Source: Brevibacillus_D fluminis_A | GTDB taxonomy: Bacteria; Bacillota; Bacilli; Brevibacillales; Brevibacillaceae | Reading direction: 5' to 3' | DNA: 64,000 nt | Assembly (NCBI RefSeq): GCF_052072235.1 | Contig: NZ_CM125436.1 | Location: 4,768,001-4,832,000, forward strand | Shown: in pieces, positions 9,010-17,511 of the stretch | Layout of the letters: every line of letters begins with the position of its first letter | Position numbering within the stretch: the stretch's first letter is position 1 | Translations under genes and position numbers: made by a program | Notes under the pieces: generated by a model | Seen by the model: the letters and a program-made list of their open reading frames with translations, nothing else | Database searches by the model: none | What the model was told of the DNA's origin: nothing

Positions 9010-9837
9010 TTATTGCTCGGGCGCGACTTCGTAAGCATCTTCAAAAAAGCGGACCGCACCTGGATTCAGCAAGGCATAGTAATCTTGGAACAGCTGGTCT
9101 GCCTCTTTGCCGAGCCACAGCTCGGGCACCAGCTCTTGCGGCAAGTCCGGGTCGATGAACAAAAATTTGCGGTATTCATGGACGAGCTTGGTCTTTTCCA
9201 CGAAGCAGTAGCTGTCCGCGACGTCCTTGTTTTGGCGCAAATCTTCCGCCATCTGCTCGTACTGCGGGCGATAGACATCGATGAAGCTTTTGTAGGCGTC
9301 ATTGATCTCATCGAGGTTCCAGCACTTTTTCACCAGTTCCTTCGGATTGCTCCAGCCCAGATGCTCGGCGTAAAAAATTTCCACATGGTCCTTGATGTCA
9401 TAGGACTCGGTAAGCTCCTTCACGCGATCGGCCAGATTGTTCGGGCTGATCCACGTGCTGGTCGTGAGCATGCCGAAGCCCATCCACGACAATTCTTTGC
9501 GCAGCTGGTCGCGCAGAGCCCGGCGCTCCTCCGGAATATTGTAGCTGGCGATGCACCAGCGGCCGTCCCAGTCGGCCGCTTCCACTTTATAAATACGGGC
9601 GGCGGCTTCTTCAAGCCGGTTTTTCCCCCGTGCTGACATCGAATAATAGCTGCGGTTGCCCACTTTGCGCGAATCCAGCCAGCCCTGGCGGAGCATGCGC
9701 GAAATCGCCGCGCGGACAGCCGGCTCCGACAGTCCGAATTCACCCATCAGCTTGGTCAGGCTGCCGATCCAGATTTCACTTCCGTAATGTCTGACATACT
9801 CACCGTAGATGGTGAACAACATGGATTGCGGTTTCAT
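9010..9837 (-). CDS. paaX: PaaX family transcriptional repressor of phenylacetate degradation
   Basis: A 275-residue protein with the PaaX architecture: N-terminal winged helix (MLFTIYGEYVRHYG, then LSEPAVRAAISRMLRQGWL), a central domain (GRWCIASYNIPEERRALRDQ) and a C-terminal domain. In E. coli PaaX represses the paa operons until phenylacetyl-CoA binds. The ATG at 9837 lies 10 bases after GGGGG; the longer frame to 9900 lacks a site. It is a single-gene unit between the two catabolic operons, with its own promoter and a perfect palindrome just downstream of the -10 box, suggesting autorepression. Family assignment is firm; the effector is inferred from the family. Confidence 0.93.
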   Translation of the reverse strand: MKPQSMLFTIYGEYVRHYGSEIWIGSLTKLMGEFGLSEPAVRAAISRMLRQGWLDSRKVGNRSYYSMSARGKNRLEEAAARIYKVEAADWDGRWCIASYNIPEERRALRDQLRKELSWMGFGMLTTSTWISPNNLADRVKELTESYDIKDHVEIFYAEHLGWSNPKELVKKCWNLDEINDAYKSFIDVYRPQYEQMAEDLRQNKDVADSYCFVEKTKLVHEYRKFLFIDPDLPQELVPELWLGKEADQLFQDYYALLNPGAVRFFEDAYEVAPEQ

Positions 9838-9917
9838 GGTACATTTACCCCCAGATCGATTCACACGAATTCGCAATTGAGTGAAATCGCTCCAGCTCAT
9901 ATGATGCGAAAGATATG

Positions 9918-9965
9918 TGACGTATTTCGTACGTCATTATAATGAAGCCAGCCAGCCTAAGTCAA
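9918..9965 (-). promoter_or_regulatory. paaX promoter with overlapping operator palindrome
   Basis: Minus strand: -35 TTGACT (9960-9965), 18-bp spacer, -10 TATAAT (9936-9941). A perfect inverted repeat TGACGTA-N5-TACGTCA (9918-9924 and 9930-9936) abuts the -10 and covers the probable start of transcription, the typical position for a repressor site. Confidence 0.75.
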
Positions 9966-10006
9966 TTTGTTTTGACGGTTGGACAAGGATTTGTCACTCT
10001 CCTGTG

Positions 10007-10420
10007 CTACCGCGTTGCTTCGACCTGCTTTTGCAAGTCCTGGATGCGCCGCTTCATGTCTTCCTTTTTGAACAGCGCTTGGGTAAAGGAGCCGTAGCCG
10101 ACGCGGCCCAGCGCAGTATGGGCCGTCACTTCGCAGACGACGCGGGTGTCGGTCACCTCCGTGCAGACCGCGCGGAAAACGACCTCCTGACCGATCACCG
10201 CCGGGCCGACATGCTTGATCTCGACCGCGAAGCCGCAGCCTTCCTCGTCTTCTTCCAAAAACGGCAAAATCACGGCGCGCCCTGCCTTTTCCATATGGTA
10301 GATCATGCTGACCGTCGAGAGGACCGGATGAATCACTTCTCCATCAAAGGCGGCAAGCATCGCTTCCGTCACGGTGATCCGCACGGTCGCTTCCACCCCT
10401 GGCAAAAGTCCGTTTTTCAA
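10007..10420 (-). CDS. Hotdog-fold thioesterase (fluoroacetyl-CoA thioesterase-like)
   Basis: A 137-residue hotdog protein (VTEAMLAAFDGEVIHPVLSTVSM, then GCGFAVEIKHVGPAVIGQEV), resembling the FlK-like acyl-CoA thioesterase group. The start is TTG at 10420 with AAGGGGG nine bases upstream. It is the last gene of the long paa operon, 18 bp after paaJ. A thioesterase here would release CoA from stalled pathway intermediates, as PaaI does in E. coli; the exact substrate is unknown. It is a third thioesterase besides two PaaI-type proteins at the other end of the operon. Confidence 0.75.
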   Translation of the reverse strand: MKNGLLPGVEATVRITVTEAMLAAFDGEVIHPVLSTVSMIYHMEKAGRAVILPFLEEDEEGCGFAVEIKHVGPAVIGQEVVFRAVCTEVTDTRVVCEVTAHTALGRVGYGSFTQALFKKEDMKRRIQDLQKQVEATR

Positions 10421-10438
10421 GGCTTGGCGCCCCCTTCC

Positions 10439-11638
10439 CTACACCCGTTCGATCAATGTCGCGATTCCCTGACCAACGCCGATGCACATTGCCGCCACGC
10501 CATAGCGCGCGCCACGGCGCTCCATCTCATACAGCAGAGTCGTCAAAATCCGCGCCCCGCTCGCGCCAAGCGGATGGCCGATCGCGATCGCGCCGCCATT
10601 GACATTGACCCGCTCCGGATCGATGCCAAGCTCGCGCACGCTGGCAACCGACTGGGACGCAAACGCCTCGTTGATTTCGAACAAATCGATGTCGGCCACG
10701 GTCAGCCCTGCCTGCTTCAGCAGCTTGCGAATGGCTGGAACCGGACCGATTCCCATCACGGATGGATCGACGCCTGCCACGGCGGATGCCACGATGCGCG
10801 CGCGCGGTTTCAGGCCCGCCTGTTCCGCTGTCTCCTGCTCCATGACCAAAAGCGCGCACGCGCCGTCATTGATCCCGGAAGAGTTGCCCGCCGTCACGCT
10901 GCCGTCCGCTTTAAACGCGGGCTTCAGCTTTTGCAGTTGCTCGAGCGTGGTCTGCGGACGCGGATGCTCGTCGTGCTCGAAAAGCGTAACCTCGCCCTTT
11001 TTGCCGCGCAGCTCGACCGGCACGATCTCGGACGCGAACAGGCCAGCCGCTTGCGCACGAGCGTATTTTTGCTGGCTTTCCAGCGCGAACAAATCTTGCA
11101 TCTCGCGGGTGATCCCGTACTGCTCTGCCACATTTTCCGCCGTCTCGCCCAAGCTGATGGCAGGATACATCGCATCCAGCTTTTCATTGACCATGCGCCA
11201 GCCCAATGTCGTGTCGTACAGCGGCTGATTGCCGCGTGCAAACGCCGCTCCCGGCTTCATCATCACGAGCGGCGCGCGCGTCATGCTCTCGGTGCCCCCC
11301 GCGATGTACACCTTGCCTGCGCCCGCTTTGATCGCGTTGGCGCTCTGGTTCACCGCTTCCAGCCCCGAGCCGCACAGCCGGTTCACCGTCACGCCCGGCA
11401 CATCCACCGGCAGCCCCGCCAAAAGGGATGCCATCCGCGCCACATTGCGGTTATCTTCCCCCGCCTGGTTGGCACAGCCCATGATTACATCGTCAATCAA
11501 AAGCGGATCGATCGCGTTGCGTTCCAGCAGCTTGGCGATCACATGCGCGGCCAGATCGTCCGGACGCACATCTTTCAACGCACCTCCGTGCCGCCCGATC
11601 GGCGTGCGCACCGCATCAACAATAACAGCTGTCTTCAT
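10439..11638 (-). CDS. paaJ: 3-oxoadipyl-CoA thiolase
   Basis: A 399-residue thiolase. Signature sites are NRLCGSGLEA (nucleophile Cys near residue 90), NGGAIAIGHPLG (His) and CIGVGQG (second Cys). The run GCANQAGEDNRNVARMASLLAGLP and GWRMVNEKL are hallmarks of the PaaJ/PcaF branch that cleaves 3-oxoadipyl-CoA to succinyl-CoA and acetyl-CoA; it also acts earlier in the PAA pathway on 3-oxo-5,6-dehydrosuberyl-CoA. ATG at 11638 follows GGAGGGAGCAGGAG. It follows a second thiolase gene by 92 bp. Confidence 0.9.
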   Translation of the reverse strand: MKTAVIVDAVRTPIGRHGGALKDVRPDDLAAHVIAKLLERNAIDPLLIDDVIMGCANQAGEDNRNVARMASLLAGLPVDVPGVTVNRLCGSGLEAVNQSANAIKAGAGKVYIAGGTESMTRAPLVMMKPGAAFARGNQPLYDTTLGWRMVNEKLDAMYPAISLGETAENVAEQYGITREMQDLFALESQQKYARAQAAGLFASEIVPVELRGKKGEVTLFEHDEHPRPQTTLEQLQKLKPAFKADGSVTAGNSSGINDGACALLVMEQETAEQAGLKPRARIVASAVAGVDPSVMGIGPVPAIRKLLKQAGLTVADIDLFEINEAFASQSVASVRELGIDPERVNVNGGAIAIGHPLGASGARILTTLLYEMERRGARYGVAAMCIGVGQGIATLIERV

Positions 11639-11730
11639 CTCCTGCTCCCTCCATCTATCGCCACGATGCGTTTGGGCCCGTCTCTGGCCGCAGCATGTGG
11701 GCAAATCATGCTTTTCTTTTCGTTGGCTTG

Positions 11731-12939
11731 TTATGATTCCGGCATCGCTTCGACCAGTGTGGCGAGTCCCTGTCCACCGCCGATGCACAAGGTGACAATG
11801 CCGTAGCGCTGCTTGCGGCGCCGCAATTCATACAGGATCGTGCCCAACAGCCGCGCCCCGCTGAAGCCGAGCGGATGGCCGAGCGCGATCGCTCCGCCGT
11901 TGACATTGGTTTTTTCCGGATCGAGCCCCAGCTCGCGGATGCAGGCGAGCGACTGCGACGCGAACGCTTCGTTCAGCTCAAACAGATCGATTTCCTCCAC
12001 GCTCATCCCGACCTCTGCCAGCAGCTTGCGAACCGCAGCGACCGGCCCGATGCCCATCACGCGCGGATCGACGCCTGCGCCAACAAAATGGATGACCCGT
12101 CCCAACGGCTTGGCATCGTATTTTTGCACCGCATCGCCGCTCATCAAAACGAGCGCTGCCGCTGCATCATTGATGCCCGACGAATTGCCTGCGGTGACCG
12201 TGCCGTTTTTACGGAAAGCCGGCTTCAGTTTGCCCAAGCTCTCCATCGACGTATCGCGGCGCGGGAATTCATCTGTATCGAACAAGATGGTTTCGCCTTT
12301 TTTCCCCGGGATGTGAACCGGCACGATCTCGTCCTTGAACCGGCCTGCATCGATGGCTGCGATCGCGCGGCGGTGGCTTTCCACCGCGAATCGATCCTGC
12401 TCCTCCCGGCTGATCCCGAACTGCTCCGCGACGTTTTCCGCCGTGTCGCCCATCGTCAGCTCGCCGTAAATCGCGACCGGAGCGGAACGCGGTCCGCCGA
12501 ACGATTCCATCAGCGTCTGGCCGCCGCGCTGAAACGGCTGCTCGAATTTTTCCATGATATAAGGCGCACGGGTCAAGTTTTCCACGCCGCCTGCCAGCAT
12601 CACCTCGGCATGCCCGGCCTGGATCGATTGCGCCGCCAGATTGACGGCCTCCAAACCGGATGCGCAAACCCGGTTGACGGTCAAGCCCGGCACGCTTTCC
12701 GGCAAACCGGCCTTGAGCAAGCCTACGCGTGCAATATTAATGAAAGGCCCTGCCGACACGACATTGCCCATGATGACGCCATCCACTTCATTGCCTGGCA
12801 CATGCGTCCGCTTCAAAGCCGCATCAAGCACGATCGCGCTAAGCTCATCGTTGGCCACGTGCTTCAGGCTGCCACCCAGCTTGCCGATCGGCGTGCGAAC
12901 CGCCGCTGCGACATATACGTCTTTTCTTGCGTACGTCAT
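11731..12939 (-). CDS. Acetyl-CoA acyltransferase (thiolase), second copy in paa operon
   Basis: A 402-residue thiolase with intact catalytic sites: NRVCASGLEA, NGGAIALGHPLGFSG and CIGGGQG. It lacks the GCANQAGEDNRN signature of the neighbouring PaaJ and looks like a general acetyl-CoA C-acyltransferase. The start ATG (12939) overlaps the stop of the preceding gene in an ATGA arrangement, implying translational coupling. The PAA pathway has two thiolytic steps; in E. coli PaaJ does both, so two separate enzymes here may divide the work (inference), or this one serves broader beta-oxidation. Confidence 0.85.
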   Translation of the reverse strand: MTYARKDVYVAAAVRTPIGKLGGSLKHVANDELSAIVLDAALKRTHVPGNEVDGVIMGNVVSAGPFINIARVGLLKAGLPESVPGLTVNRVCASGLEAVNLAAQSIQAGHAEVMLAGGVENLTRAPYIMEKFEQPFQRGGQTLMESFGGPRSAPVAIYGELTMGDTAENVAEQFGISREEQDRFAVESHRRAIAAIDAGRFKDEIVPVHIPGKKGETILFDTDEFPRRDTSMESLGKLKPAFRKNGTVTAGNSSGINDAAAALVLMSGDAVQKYDAKPLGRVIHFVGAGVDPRVMGIGPVAAVRKLLAEVGMSVEEIDLFELNEAFASQSLACIRELGLDPEKTNVNGGAIALGHPLGFSGARLLGTILYELRRRKQRYGIVTLCIGGGQGLATLVEAMPES

Positions 12940-13682
12940 GTTGCGTCACCCTCATTCTCATAAACATAAAAGCCCCGTCCGCTGCGCTTCCCCACTCGGC
13001 CGGCCAATACCAGCTTGCGCAAAAGCGGCGCCGGACGATATCGCTCTTCGGCCAAATCGCGGTGCAGGCCGCGAACGATCGCATACACTTCGTCCAGTCC
13101 GATCCGGTCGGCCCATTCCAGCGGCCCGTACGGATAGTTCACGCCTTTTTTCATCGCGGTATCGATGTCGGCTGCGGTCGCCGCCTTTTCCATCAGGGCG
13201 AACGCCGCCTCGTTGATGATCAAGGACAGGATGCGCGGAAACACAAGTCCCACTTCATCGTCCACAATCTCGGTCTCTTTGCCGAGCGACTGGAAAAACG
13301 TCACGGTTTGCGAAAGAATCGGTTCCTCCGTCTGCAAAGCTGGCGCGATTTCAAACAGCTCGCGTTCGGCAAGCGGCAGCAAGGTGCCGAAACCGCAGAC
13401 GCGTTCCGGATGCGCAGTCCACGCCGCCACCTCTGTCGCCGTAATGGCAAGCGATGTCGCCACGATCGGCACATAGGCAGGCAGCAGTTGATCCAGCTCG
13501 CGGACGCGCTCCTTTTTGGCAGCGAGATCGCCATTGGTCACTTCCAGCGCCAATCCGACCTCGCTTGCCTCCGCTTCTTCAACCGACACGACACGATACC
13601 CGTGCGCGGTGATCAATTGCTCCAGCTCGGGATACAGCGGTCCCTCACCCGCGAGCAAAATCGCTTTACTTGTTGTAGTCAT
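12936..13682 (-). CDS. C-terminal half of PaaH as a separate protein (RFF plus 3HCDH domain)
   Basis: A 248-residue protein. Its second half (LIINEAAFALMEKAATAADI, GVNYPYGPLEWADRIG, EERYRPAPLLRKL) closely matches the C-terminal domain of E. coli-type PaaH. Its first half is a reduced Rossmann-like domain without the NAD motif GxGxxG and without the catalytic HFFNP seen in the neighbour (here GFGTLLPLAE), so it is not expected to be a dehydrogenase alone. E. coli PaaH carries both halves in one chain of about 475 residues; here they are two genes overlapping by 17 bp, start ATG at 13682. A joint complex with 13666-14523 is likely (inference). Confidence 0.85.
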   Translation of the reverse strand: MTTTSKAILLAGEGPLYPELEQLITAHGYRVVSVEEAEASEVGLALEVTNGDLAAKKERVRELDQLLPAYVPIVATSLAITATEVAAWTAHPERVCGFGTLLPLAERELFEIAPALQTEEPILSQTVTFFQSLGKETEIVDDEVGLVFPRILSLIINEAAFALMEKAATAADIDTAMKKGVNYPYGPLEWADRIGLDEVYAIVRGLHRDLAEERYRPAPLLRKLVLAGRVGKRSGRGFYVYENEGDAT

Positions 13683-14523
13683 AGAAACCTTCACCCGTCT
13701 TTCTGCCCAAGCTGCCCGCCTGCACCATCCGCTGCTGAATCCGGCTCGGCTTGAATCGTCCTTCCTGGAAAAAGTCGCTGTACACCGACTCGGTCGTAGC
13801 AAAATTGATGTCGATGCCGATCATGTCCTGCAGCTCAAACGGCCCCATCTTGAAGCCGCCCGCCCGCTTCATGATCCGGTCGATTTTGGCCACGTCCGCG
13901 ACGCCGTCGCCTAAAATGCGCAGCGCTTCATTATAATAAGGACGCGCAATCCGGTTGACGATAAAGCCAGGCGTGTCCGTCACCAGCACCGGCACCTTCC
14001 CGAGCGCCTCGGCAAAGCGATAGGCACGCTGCACTTCCTCCTCGCCCGACTTCATCCCGCGAATGACCTCGACCAGCGGCATGACCGGAGCCGGATTGAA
14101 AAAGTGGAAGCCGAGAATCCGTTCGGGATGCGGCAGCCCGCCGGCGATTTCGGTTATCGAAATCGAGGACGTATTGCTCAAAAGCAGCGCGTCGCTTCTG
14201 CAAAGCTGCGCGAGCGACGTAAAGATCGACTTTTTCAAGTCCAGCCGTTCAGGGACAGCCTCGATGACGACATCGCAATCGCCAAGCCGCTCCATCGCAG
14301 ATACGGGCGTGATCCGCTTTTGCGTCTCCTCTTTTTGTGCTTCCGTAATTTTCCCTTTGGCCACATCCCGCTCCAGCGTGGACGTGAAATACGCATTCGC
14401 TTTATCCAAAACAGCCTGATTGGCATCAAGCAAAAGCACCTGATAGCCGCGGCGGGAACAAACGAGGGCAATGCCTGCCCCCATCGTTCCGGCGCCAATC
14501 ACGCCGACTGTCGTAATTTCCAT
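13666..14523 (-). CDS. paaH: 3-hydroxyadipyl-CoA dehydrogenase, N-terminal catalytic half
   Basis: A 285-residue NAD-dependent 3-hydroxyacyl-CoA dehydrogenase. GVIGAGTMGAGIA (residues 8-20) is the NAD loop, NTSSISITE and LGFHFFNPAPVMPLVEV contain the catalytic Ser and His, and the C-terminal 3HCDH domain ends with GRKTGEGFYDY. It oxidises 3-hydroxyadipyl-CoA to 3-oxoadipyl-CoA. ATG at 14523 follows AAAGGAGG. The second half of the E. coli-type PaaH is encoded by the overlapping downstream gene. Confidence 0.92.
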   Translation of the reverse strand: MEITTVGVIGAGTMGAGIALVCSRRGYQVLLLDANQAVLDKANAYFTSTLERDVAKGKITEAQKEETQKRITPVSAMERLGDCDVVIEAVPERLDLKKSIFTSLAQLCRSDALLLSNTSSISITEIAGGLPHPERILGFHFFNPAPVMPLVEVIRGMKSGEEEVQRAYRFAEALGKVPVLVTDTPGFIVNRIARPYYNEALRILGDGVADVAKIDRIMKRAGGFKMGPFELQDMIGIDINFATTESVYSDFFQEGRFKPSRIQQRMVQAGSLGRKTGEGFYDYNK

Positions 14524-14544
14524 TGTGGCAACCTCCTTTGGCAG

Positions 14545-15321
14545 CTACTGCCCGGTGAAGAAAGGCGCGCGCTTTTCGATGAACGCGGTGACCCCTTCCT
14601 TGTGATCCGCTGTCTTGCCTGCGATCTCCTGGGCATAGGCCTCGTATTCCAGCGTCTGTTCCAAATCCATCTGCAAGCCTTTGTACATGGTGCGCTTGAT
14701 CAGCCCGATGGCTTTGGTTGGCAAGCTCGCCAGCTTGCGCGCATAGGCCAGCGCCTGTTCTGCAAAATCTTCGGCAGGGAGCACCTGGTTGACCAGGCCG
14801 ATGCGGTACGCCTCATCCGCCGTGATTTTTTCTCCCAGCATCGCCAGTTCAAGCGCCTTGCCCAGCCCGACGATGCGCGGCAAAAAGTAGCACCCGCCGG
14901 AATCCGGGACGAGCCCGATGTTGACGAATGCGTTGACCAGCGAGGCTTTCGCGGAGATGACGCGCAGGTCGCACGCCAAGGCGACGCTCATCCCCGCGCC
15001 TGCCGCAACCCCGTTGATCGCGGCGACGATCGGCTTTTCCGTCTTTTGGAACTGCAGCACCATCGGATTGTAGCGCTCGCGCAAAAATCCGCCGAAATCG
15101 ACCTCCTGGCCGATGACATCGCCCAAGTCCTGGCCTGCGTTGAATGCGCGGCCCGCTCCGGTGAACAGGATGCAGCGGACCTCCTCGTCTTTTTGCGCTT
15201 GCTTGAGCGCTTCGATGATCTCCTTGTGCATCCGCTCGGTGAATGCGTTGAATTTATCTGGGCGGTTCATCGTGATGACGGCGACGCGATCGGTCACTTC
15301 ATACGTAATCGTCTCAAACAT
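14545..15321 (-). CDS. paaG: 1,2-epoxyphenylacetyl-CoA isomerase (oxepin-CoA forming)
   Basis: A 258-residue crotonase. The oxyanion-hole segment is GVAAGAGMSVALACD, which lacks the hydratase Glu, and the second acidic site is GLVPDSGG with Asp, exactly the PaaG pattern. Also matching are TGAGRAFNAGQDL and the C-terminal KRAPFFTGQ. PaaG converts ring-1,2-epoxyphenylacetyl-CoA to oxepin-CoA and shifts double bonds later in the pathway. ATG at 15321 follows GGAGGCAGTC; the gap to the upstream paaF is 9 bp. Confidence 0.92.
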   Translation of the reverse strand: MFETITYEVTDRVAVITMNRPDKFNAFTERMHKEIIEALKQAQKDEEVRCILFTGAGRAFNAGQDLGDVIGQEVDFGGFLRERYNPMVLQFQKTEKPIVAAINGVAAGAGMSVALACDLRVISAKASLVNAFVNIGLVPDSGGCYFLPRIVGLGKALELAMLGEKITADEAYRIGLVNQVLPAEDFAEQALAYARKLASLPTKAIGLIKRTMYKGLQMDLEQTLEYEAYAQEIAGKTADHKEGVTAFIEKRAPFFTGQ

Positions 15322-15330
15322 GACTGCCTC

Positions 15331-16116
15331 CTATCTCCCGGTAAAATGGGGTTTGCGCTTTTCCAAAAACGCCTTCATCCCTTCCTGCCGATCCTCGCTT
15401 GCGAGCAGCAGATAGAAGGCGTTGCGTTCATAATCCATGCCTTCATCAAGCGGCAAATCGTCCGCCTTGTGCACCGTTTTTTTGATCACCTGCACAGCGA
15501 GCGGCGGCTGCGCGGCAATCCGTTTGGCCAGCTGCACCGCTTCCTTTCGGTACATTTCCACCGGCACCACCTTGTTGACCAGTCCGTAGCGCAGCGCTTC
15601 ATCCGCTTTGATCGGCTCGCCGGTCAAAAGCATCTCCATCGCCTTGCGCAAGCCGACCGCGCGGGTCAGCCGCTGTGTGCCACCCGCTCCCGGCATGACG
15701 CCGAGCTTGATTTCCGGCTGGCCGATGACCGCGGTTTCCGAAGCGACGATCAAGTCGCAGTTCATCATCAACTCGCAGCCGCCGCCGAGCACGAACCCGC
15801 TGACCGCACCGATGATCGGCTTGGAGATCAGACGCATCCGGTCCCATACAGCGAACTGGTCTTTTTGCATGATGGAGATGGCTGATTCTTCTGCCATTTC
15901 GTTGATGTCGGCGCCTGCTGCAAACGCACGGTCATTCCCCGTCAGGACGATGACGCGAATCGCCGGATCGCGGTCGAGCCTCTCCAGCTCCGCCACCAGT
16001 TCGTCGACAAGCGCCAGATTGAGCGCATTCAATACCTTCGGCCGATTGAGCGCGACGATGCCGATCGCATCCTCGATTGAGACCGTGATGAATTCATAGG
16101 CCATGCTCGTTTTCAC
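15331..16116 (-). CDS. paaF: 2,3-dehydroadipyl-CoA hydratase
   Basis: A 261-residue crotonase with both hydratase glutamates (LGGGCELMMNCD and PEIKLGVMPGAGGTQ). AFAAGADINEMAE matches PaaF. It hydrates 2,3-dehydroadipyl-CoA to 3-hydroxyadipyl-CoA before PaaH acts. The start is GTG at 16116, six bases after AAAGGAG; the in-frame ATG at 16104 is too far from that site. It lies 25 bp downstream of paaK. Confidence 0.88.
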   Translation of the reverse strand: MKTSMAYEFITVSIEDAIGIVALNRPKVLNALNLALVDELVAELERLDRDPAIRVIVLTGNDRAFAAGADINEMAEESAISIMQKDQFAVWDRMRLISKPIIGAVSGFVLGGGCELMMNCDLIVASETAVIGQPEIKLGVMPGAGGTQRLTRAVGLRKAMEMLLTGEPIKADEALRYGLVNKVVPVEMYRKEAVQLAKRIAAQPPLAVQVIKKTVHKADDLPLDEGMDYERNAFYLLLASEDRQEGMKAFLEKRKPHFTGR

Positions 16117-16141
16117 ACCTTTCTCCTTTAAGCCCTAACGA

Positions 16142-17470
16142 TCAGATGGCTTGCGGCTTGTTCCGATTGTCGACGATGCGAATCGCTTTTCCTTCACTGC
16201 GCAAAAGCGAATTCGGCGCGAGTACGCGCAGCACAACGGAAACGCCCAGCGTATTTTTGATCATATGGCCGATCTCTTTCACCAATGCCGACTGGCTGGC
16301 GGTGCTGTCTTGTTCGGCAAGCTGTTTGGCGTATTCCGGCGTCAGCTCGCAATGCACTTCGAAACGGTCGAGTGCGCCGTCGCGTTCGATCACGACCTGA
16401 TAGTGCGGCGCCAGCTGCTTGAAGGTAAGCAGCACGGATTCGATTTCGGTCGGGAATACGTTGACGCCGCGGATGATCAGCATATCGTCGACGCGGCCTT
16501 TGATCCGCGACATCCGCATGGTTGTCCGCCCGCACTTGCAGGGCTCGGGATTCAGGGACGCGATATCGCCTGTGCGGTACCGGATGACCGGGAACGCTTC
16601 CTTCGTGAGCGAGGTGAATACCAGCTCGCCTTCCTCTCCGTACGGCAGCACCTCGCCTGTTTTCGGATCGATGATTTCGGCAAGGAAATGATCTTCAGCG
16701 ATGTGCAGGCCATCCTGCGCCTCATGACACTCGATCGATACGCCTGGTCCCATGACCTCGCTCAATCCGTAAATGTCGACCGCTTTAATATCCAGCTCAT
16801 CTTCGAGCTGCTTGCGCATTTCCTCCGACCACGGCTCGGCGCCGAAAATGCCGTACTTGATGCTTGTTTCACGCGGGTTGATGCCCATTTTTTTCATTTC
16901 TTCGACGATATTCAAAATGTAAGAAGGCGTTCCTGCCAATCCGCGCGGCTGGAAGTCCTGAATCAATGTGATTTGGCGGGATGTATTGCCGCCGGACACC
17001 GGTACGGCGATGGCGCCCAGATGCTCGATGCCGTAATGAATGCCGAGTCCGCCAGTAAACAAGCCGTAGCCATACGCGTTGTGGAACACGTCCCCAGGCT
17101 GTCCACCCGCACTGCAGATGGCGCGAGCGACGATCTCCGACCAGTTTTCAATGTCTTTTTTGGTGTAGCCGACGACCGTAGGCTTGCCCTTCGTGCCGGA
17201 TGAGCCGTGAATGCGCACCACATCCTTCATGTCGACGGCAAACAGGTTGAACGGATAATTTTCACGCAAGTCCGTCTTTTTCATGAACGGAAGACGGCGA
17301 AGGTCATCCAGCGATTTGATGTCGTCCGGCCCTACCCCTGCTTGATCAAACGAGTTTCGATGAAAAGCCACGCGCTCGTATGCACGCTTCACCGTCGATT
17401 GCAGACGTTCCAGCTGCACAGCCTCCATGTCTTGACGTGACAGCGTTTCCATTTCCTTGTTGAAAATCAT
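16142..17470 (-). CDS. paaK: Phenylacetate-CoA ligase
   Basis: A 442-residue adenylate-forming enzyme of the PaaK family. The ATP loop HGSSGTKGKPTVVGYT (about residues 89-104), IYGLSEVMGPG and YRTGDIASLNPEPCKCGRT are all present. It activates phenylacetate to phenylacetyl-CoA with ATP, the committing step of the pathway. ATG at 17470 has GGGGGAG eight bases upstream. It lies between two crotonase genes in the same operon. Confidence 0.94.
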   Translation of the reverse strand: MIFNKEMETLSRQDMEAVQLERLQSTVKRAYERVAFHRNSFDQAGVGPDDIKSLDDLRRLPFMKKTDLRENYPFNLFAVDMKDVVRIHGSSGTKGKPTVVGYTKKDIENWSEIVARAICSAGGQPGDVFHNAYGYGLFTGGLGIHYGIEHLGAIAVPVSGGNTSRQITLIQDFQPRGLAGTPSYILNIVEEMKKMGINPRETSIKYGIFGAEPWSEEMRKQLEDELDIKAVDIYGLSEVMGPGVSIECHEAQDGLHIAEDHFLAEIIDPKTGEVLPYGEEGELVFTSLTKEAFPVIRYRTGDIASLNPEPCKCGRTTMRMSRIKGRVDDMLIIRGVNVFPTEIESVLLTFKQLAPHYQVVIERDGALDRFEVHCELTPEYAKQLAEQDSTASQSALVKEIGHMIKNTLGVSVVLRVLAPNSLLRSEGKAIRIVDNRNKPQAI

Positions 17471-17511
17471 TCCATACTCCCCCTGTCTTTTGGTCTTTTC
17501 CGGGATGCCGG

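Noticed and set aside
9917..11806. Open frame of 629 codons opposite paaJ and the thioesterase
   Set aside because: Antisense to genes with intact catalytic motifs; composition (Arg/His rich) is typical of a mirror frame.
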